Of a stretch of DNA of 64,000 bases, positions 57,852 to 64,000 are shown piece after piece. Numbering within the stretch: the first letter of the stretch is position 1; each line of letters begins with the position of its first letter. The translations under genes were made by a program, and so were the position numbers. Origin of the DNA: Smallanthus sonchifolius (lineage: Eukaryota > Streptophyta > Magnoliopsida > Asterales > Asteraceae). The DNA is taken from NCBI GenBank assembly GCA_023525975.1, contig CM042032.1, positions 37,304,001 through 37,368,000 of the forward strand, in the 5' to 3' direction. The notes under the pieces were generated by a model. That model saw nothing but the letters and a program-made list of their open reading frames with translations, had not been told where the DNA came from and did not search any database.

Positions 57852-60800
57852 TCACTCAGGATTGAACATTCCTATCAAGTTGACAAGATGCTCAAAACGG
57901 GATCGATCAAATGCCTTAGTGAAAAGGTCAGCAAGATTGTCATCCGTGTGAACCTTTACAAGTTCAATTAAATGCTTTTCAGCACAATCACAGATGAAAT
58001 GATGGCGTATTTCTATATGTTTAGTTTTGGAATGTTTCACCGGGTTATTTGTGATGGACATTGTGGCATTGTTGTCAATGAACAGAGGAGTTCCAGTGAA
58101 GTTTAAGCCGTAGTCTCTCAATTGCTGCTGTATCCACAATATTTGAGAACAACCGCTCGACGCAGCAATATATTGTGCTTCACAAGTTGAGACAGAAACC
58201 GTTGACTGCTTCTTACACTGCCAGGAAACCAGTCTGTCTCCTAATAATTGACATCCACCATAAGTTGACTTTTTGTCAAGGTTACAACCGCCATATTCTG
58301 AATCAGTGTAGGCTTTGAAGTCAAATGACTGCTGCTTAGAGTACCAAAGACCCAATCGGGGTTTCCCTTTCAAGTATCTGAAAATCCTCTTCACAGCTAT
58401 CATATGGGACTCCTTCGGTTGTGACTGAAACCTTGAGCACAAGCACACAACAAACATTATATCGGGTCTTGATGCTGTGAGATACATAAGAGATCCGATC
58501 ATCCCACGGTATAATCTGCAATCCACATCCTTTCCATCTTTGTGAGGATGCAGACCATGATTGACTGGGATAGGTGTGCCATAAGTACTGCTATCATTCA
58601 TCTTGTATTTCGACAAGATGTCCTGCACATACTTTGTTTGATGTAGATAAATGCCATCCTCTCTTTGACTGACTTGCAGACCCAGGAAGAACGACAATTC
58701 ACCCATGTTACTCATTTCAAACTTAGACTTCATCACCTGTTCGAATTCCCTACACATCCCTTCATTGGTAGATCCAAAAATAATGTCGCCGACGTAGACT
58801 TGTACAAGAAGAATGTCACCTCCTGCTTTCCGTATGAAGAGGGTCGAGTCAGTCTGTCCACGGTCGAAACCATTAGACAGTAGATGCTTAGATAATGTCT
58901 CATACCATGCCCGTGGTGCTTGATGAAGTCCATAAAGTGCTTTGTCAAGCTTATACACTTTATTGATATTATGTGGATCTTCAAAGCCGGGAGGTTGAGT
59001 GACATAGACCTCTTCATGAACTTTTCCATATAGGAAAGCACTCTTCACATCAAGTTGATAGACCTTGAAGCCAACATATGAGGCATAAGCCAGAAACAGT
59101 CGAATTGCTTCAAGTCTAGCAACTGGGGCATATACTTCCGTGTAATCCAAGCCCTCTTGCTGATAAAAACCCTGAACAACCAATCTTGCTTTGTTCTTCA
59201 CCACAACATGACGATCATCCGTCTTACATTTGAACACCCATCTGGTGCCAATTGGTTGTACGCCTTTTGGCAAGTCAACCAAATCCCACACGTGCAACTT
59301 TTGGAATTGAGACAATTCATCTTGCATCGCCTCAATCCAGCAGTTGTCAGCGAGAGCCTCCTTCACATTCTTCGGCTCTAACTGGGACACGAATGCAGCA
59401 TGCAGACATGTTTCCATGACACCAGTGTCAAGTATCTTCGAGTATAGACTAGTGTTCTCAGTAATGGTTAGATGACGAGTTTGAACACCGACATGAGGAT
59501 CACCAATAATGTTGTCAATTGGATGATTCTTATGCACTCTCGCCTCTGGTACATTCGGTTCCTGAATTTCTGAATCAAGGTTCGTGCTTAACTCCCCCAT
59601 ATCCTGTGTTCCAGAAGAAGAAGATTCAGTGTTAATTGGATCAGCTGGAGCTTCATTTCCTACACTAGCGTTAGGATTATCTTGAGCGTCATTTCCATCG
59701 ACATGAACATCTTCACTGTTATCACCATTAAGAGTTCCAGATGCAGATGCAGCATTGGAGTCAGGAGTTACAATCGGTACAGTAGCACGAGTTGAGAAAC
59801 TAGAGTCATCACTGCCACCCAATAATTCATATACATTTGCGGCATCAACTGCAGACAAATCAGGAAGATTGAATGACTTGAATAGCGCATCATAATCAAA
59901 ACCCTAAGCTGGACCAGTTGGTTCTGGTGGAATGTTGTGTTTACTACAATCCACTTTAAACCATTCATCGACAGTACGAGTTCCTATGTTGTACACTCTC
60001 TTGCAAGGCGATTTGGCAACGTATCCTAAGAAGATGCCTTCCACCGCTTTTGCATGAAACTTAGACTTGCGGTCTTTGTACTGTAGCAACAAGGAAAAGG
60101 GACTACCAAAATGAACTAGGTAATCAAGATTGGGAAGTCGATTGTTGATCAACTCGTAACAAGTCTTGTTGTGCCTCTTCACAACCAGAACTCTGTTCAA
60201 GACGTGACAAGCTGTATTAACTGCTTCTGCCCAGAAAGTGACACGAAGCTTTGCATCTGACAACATCGTCCTTGCAGTCTCGATCAATGTTCTGTTCTTC
60301 TGTTCTGTGACTCCATTCTGCTGAGGCGTGTACGGGGCACTGAATTCGTGACGGATCCCCTTCTTGAGACAGAACAGTTCCATCAAGTTATTCTTGAATT
60401 CAGTTCCGTTGTCACTCCTTATTCTTCTAACCTTCAACTTGCAAAGAGATTCCAAGCTCAGGATTAGGTATTGAAGAATGTCAGCAGTTTCGTCCTTCGT
60501 ACCTAAAAAATGCATCCAAGAAAAACGTGAGAAATCATCAGTTACAACCAGATAGAATGACTTACCTCCAATACTCCTGATACTTATGGGGCCGAACAGA
60601 TCCATGTGTAGTATCTCCAAAGAGGTATCGATGGAGTTTTGGAGCTTGGGCTTGTGAGACTTACGTTGCTGTTTGCCCTTTTTACACGGCATACAGTCAT
60701 CTGCAACGGTAAATCTCAGCTTAGGAACACCGGTTACTAAGCCGTTTCGGACCAGATGATTCATTTTACGATTAGAAATATGTCCAAGTTTCCTATGCCA

Positions 60801-61250
60801 CAAGATAGAGTCAAGTTCTGTCATTTTGGTAAGCAAACAAGTAGCAACTGATGAGGTGGTTGTTGCCACGCTCATATCAATCTGATAGGTGTCGTTTGTT
60901 CTTGGCGCTCTCATCAGAAGCCAGTCTTCAGGAACTTCAAAACCAGGCTTGAGAATCAAGCATTCATACTTATCAAACATCACCGAGTACTCATTGTCGC
61001 ACATTTGGGAGACACTCATCAGGTTATGCTTCAGCTGCTCGCAAAAGTTGACATTGTCAAAACTGACACAACCATTTGATACCACGCCTTGACACGTGAT
61101 ACTGCTGCCTTTCTCTCCAGCAAAGGCCACATAGCCGCCTCTGAATGGTTTCACGTCTTGAAGCAAGGCCATGTTTCCTGTCATGTGCCGGGAGCATCCA
61201 CTATCTACATACCAACGGTTAGAGATAGTACCCTTCGGATGTCCCTGCAC
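57852..61250 (-). pseudogene. Copia 2 pol (protease, integrase, RT, RNase H)
   Basis: One continuous frame broken by a single TAG at 59904-59906, where copia 1 has TGG (SWGFDY). Protease YVDSGCSRHMTG near 61200; GAG-pre-integrase zinc region HRKLGHIS...CMPCKKGK; integrase MDLFGP, RSDNGTEF, NGVTEQKNRTL. RT has RWVFKCKTDD, DVKSAFLYG and YVGDIIFGS; RNase H has AYTDSEYGG and HIEIRHHF, ending LIGMFNPE. The family motif YVDD is YVGD here (codon at 58788-58790), which removes one catalytic Asp. Expected product order is that of Ty1/copia. It follows gag in the same frame after two stops (see gag). Confidence 0.88.
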
Positions 61251-61265
61251 GAGTCACAAAAAGAA

Positions 61266-64000
61266 TTAGTTAGATTTGGAGACCCAAGCCATAGTGGTCT
61301 TGGGTCGTCCGTCTTTTTCAAAATAAACAACCTCTTTTAACTCACAGTCGTGACTGTTCAAAATGGATGAATCTTTAAAAGAATTAGTACTAGGAGATTG
61401 AGAATTTTTAGATTTGATAGTCCAGGACCTCTTCTGTTTCTTAACTGGAATAGTAGACTTATGTTCAACAACAGCAGGTGAACTAGTGGAAGCTTCACCT
61501 GATTGAACTCCAGGCAGCTGTTCTAGCTTTCTCAACCTCTTATTCCTTCTCCTCCTTTGTGTCTTAGAGAGTTTCATCACAGATTTCTCACCAGTACGTC
61601 TACTACCAGGGGTAGATACACAAGGTACATCAGGTTGCTTTCCCTTTCTTGAAACAGATGGTTTAGCTTCAGATTTGATCTTTGGTTTTACCATCGGTTT
61701 AACTGGTGGTTTCACCACATTTGCTTTTGGACTTTTGGAATAGTTCACTGGTGGTGACTTAGGGATGACAGCCGGTTATGAAACAATAGACTGTTTCCGT
61801 TGGTTCTTAGAAGGACAGTTCACAAAGATGTGACCTACCGTACCACAGTGAAAGCAAGTCCTCTTGTCTGTGTAAGTCCTCCTGTAAGGCTCATTAGATC
61901 TAGCATTAGATGACTCAGCATTATGAGAAGGAGGAGTTGATTTGTGAATAGGAGTTTGACCCGATACAGATTGGTTTTTGGGAGTATAGTATTTTTGCAA
62001 ATTTTCTTTATAACCAAGCCCATAGTGAGCTGAAAAAGCTTCTTTCTTAACTTGATTAAGATTTTTATACTCCCCATAAAGTATTACCTTTAATTTATCA
62101 TTTGATTCAATGATATCGGGTTCAGTTAAAATACAATTGTCACTATTAGTGATAATGTTTTTCTTGACTTTCTGTTCAGATAACAACTCCTCGGATACTA
62201 CTCCTTCAGGGAAAGTGTTAACCGACCCATCATTAGAAGCAGTAAAGAACTCCTCATTAGATGTGGAGTTGGCCTTACTTGAGGAATCATCCTTGTTAGA
62301 GGAATCATCCTTACCTGAGGACTCATCAAGACACGTTAGATTAATGTCTACAAAGCCGTTGACAAATTTCCCGCTAACTAGTGGAGGAATGGTATTAGTA
62401 CCCAACCCTAACCCATTCATTTGTCTCACTACAGATTCGTAGTGTTCCCTCACAAAACGAGAGTTTTTCAACTTCTCATTAGTACATTTCAACTGCAAGA
62501 TCTCATTTTGCAGCTTGTTGATCTCATTGTTTCTTTTCTCTGACCCTTTATATGCAATATCTAAGTGAAGCTGTTGATCGTTCATTTTTAGTGAATAATC
62601 ACATTTTTCCTTTTTCAACGTTTCAATTGAATCTTTAAATCGTTTTTTGTTTTCTTTGTAGCTTAACGCTGCAATACAAAGGGGTTCGACCTTGTCTTGA
62701 AGCTTAGAATTTTCAATTTTTAAGCCTAGACATTTGGAACAAGAAATAACAGAAAAAGGATTAGAATCTACCTCATTCGATGAACTTGTTGCCTCTCCAA
62801 TAGCCATGAGTTCAACAGCAGTAGTAGATTCTTCTAGGTCAGCCACAGAAGCTTCCTTTTCTTCAGCTTCCTTTTCCTTAGCTTCCTTTTTGTCAGCTTC
62901 CATTATCTCCATGATCTCAGCCATGAGACCAACCTGAGTTTGTGTAATGATTGCATCCTCTAGATGAACACCCCAATCAAAGCTTTCGTCCTGTTGAGCT
63001 ACCGGTGCATTGGACGTTCCACTTTGGCTTTGATTGTGGTTGTATGAGTTGTTGTAGCCATGACTGTTTCCTTGGCTAGGTCTGGTGAAACCTGAAGCCG
63101 GTGCTCTATCTTTTTGACATTCACGAGCAAAGTGTCCATAGTTCAGACACTTGTAGCACTTGGCCTTGGATTTGTCAAAACCAACCTTGGCATTAGAGTG
63201 CCCGCCAATGAACTTTCTTTTTGTTCTGTTCAGGAAACGCTTGGCTCTCCTCAAGATCATGGCCATATTCCACTGAATGTCCATGTCCTCCATATCATCC
63301 GGATCCACCTGATTGAAGTCTTCTTCTATTGTTTCAGGATCCGTTAGCTTGCCGCCAATGAAGTTCTCATAGGCAAGCATGCATGAAAAGAATAAGGCCA
63401 CATGATCTTCAGCTATCTTGGCTATCGCTGATTGGTTAGCTGAAGATGTGGGTGAAGGATTTCTTGAGGGATTCTGGTGATGAGATCCAGAACTAGAACC
63501 AGATGTTGCATAGCATGCATGACCACCACAACCTTTTACAGTTTCTTCCTCATGAGAGTTTCCAGAGAAAAGGGCAATTCCAGAGCCCGATGACTTGGCT
63601 GTAGAAGACGTCCCATGATACATTGAATGGTCTTGTATCTGAGGTCTTCCTGAGCTCTCATTTCTTTTTAGGTTCATGTCATGAGCTTGAACCTTTCCAA
63701 TTGCCTCATCAATTGTCATCTCATAGAACTTAGGATTCTCTCTCATTAGGGTTGTATACATCTCAAACTTGGGAGGCAAAGCATCCAGAAACTTTTACAC
63801 TAATTCTTCATCAAGATACTTCAGCTCAAAAGCTTTCAACTCCGTCTACAGATGATAGAATCTAAAGATGAGCTCGTCTATAGATTCGTTCTCTAGAAAT
63901 CTGAAGCACGCATACTGCTTCCTGAGAAGATCCCTTGTACTTTTCTTGATGTCACTATTTCCCTCGAATCTTTTCTATAACGCCTTCCAAAGATCCTTGA
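61266..64000 (-). pseudogene. Copia 2 gag, partial at window edge
   Basis: Open segments 63779-61776 and 61748-61266, plus an interrupted upstream part to the window end. Motifs: RENPKFYEMTIDEAIGKVQA, CYKCLNYGHFAREC (knuckle 1), a Ser/Asp-rich stretch (ESSGKDDSSNKDDSSSKAN), CFHCGTVGHIFVNC (knuckle 2, near 61850) and a Lys/Pro-rich tail ending TMAWVSKSN and TAA. TAA between segments (about 61774) and two or three stops in the part beyond 63779 (for example EELV-stop-KFLD) break it. The N-terminus and 5' LTR lie outside the window. Confidence 0.82.

Larger units (their letters stand above)
52909..64000 (-). mobile_element. Second Sirevirus-type copia element (copia 2), 5' end beyond window
   Basis: 3' LTR at left, then env-position ORF, non-coding region with promoter-like module, pol and gag on the minus strand. 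The probable target duplication is GTAGG (52904-52908); the partner is outside the window. It is closely related to copia 1 in gag, pol, non-coding region and palindromes but has a longer 3' ORF. Three nonsense codons lie in the visible gag start, one between gag segments, one in pol, and RT has YVGD, so it is not autonomous. Confidence 0.88.

Noticed and set aside
62110..62442. Serine/glutamate-rich plus-strand ORFs opposite gag (also 26421-26708)
   Set aside because: Antisense shadows of the Ser/Asp-rich gag stretch.

Overview
The window is nuclear DNA of a flowering plant. The spliced genes have plant-type GT-AG introns, and plant LTR-retrotransposon lineages dominate. The retroelement and gene families look most like those of a eudicot, probably Asteraceae; that is an inference from family resemblance, not a measured result. 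No bacterial features (operons, Shine-Dalgarno sites, CRISPR) are present.

Layout. (1) 1-16718: an old plus-strand Ty3/gypsy element (Tekay/Del type) survives as an integrase remnant (1-890) and probably as a plus-oriented LTR (14156-16718). Between them lies a young minus-strand tandem array of a related element, LTR - internal - LTR - truncated internal (891-14155), in which one LTR is shared by two copies. The complete internal copy carries gag-pol plus an extra ORF between the primer binding site and gag. (2) 16719-31589: a degenerate gypsy LTR (family B) holding a deep nest. A solo LTR has target duplication CATGT. A second solo LTR (CCTAA) is split by a complete copia element of Sirevirus type (GTATC). 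(3) 31590-37875: family-B internal remnant, a small PIF/Harbinger-like MITE, and one intact-looking plant gene, an 11-exon SLC35F/DUF914 transporter (33501-35697). (4) 37876-42403: a minus-strand alpha/beta hydrolase gene of five exons with frame disruptions, its first intron holding a foreign LTR. (5) 42664-46249: Harbinger-like remnant, then a Mutator-like region with a FAR1-type fragment, a Ulp1 protease fragment and about 14 short tandem repeats. (6) 46250-52908: a second family-B element (LTR plus decayed pol), then pieces of two more LTRs. (7) 52909-64000: a second Sirevirus-type copia element, running off the right edge, with 3' LTR, an extra ORF in the env position, pol and gag.

Most striking features. 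(a) At least five LTR types carry arrays of short palindromes, each family with its own core, placed just upstream of a TATA box. (b) Both copia elements repeat the same palindrome-plus-TATA module inside the element, downstream of pol and upstream of the env-position ORF, which suggests an internal promoter for that ORF. (c) That ORF has an acidic serine-rich middle and no visible signal peptide or membrane anchor, so it is env-like by position only. (d) The gypsy element has its own additional ORF in front of gag.

The elements are mostly defective. One copia copy has an intact YVDD reverse transcriptase motif but broken ORFs; the other has longer ORFs but YVGD in place of YVDD. The gypsy gag-pol has one in-frame stop near the gag start. 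The only gene that looks functional for the host is the SLC35F-type transporter, and even it lacks about ten residues of a conserved segment.
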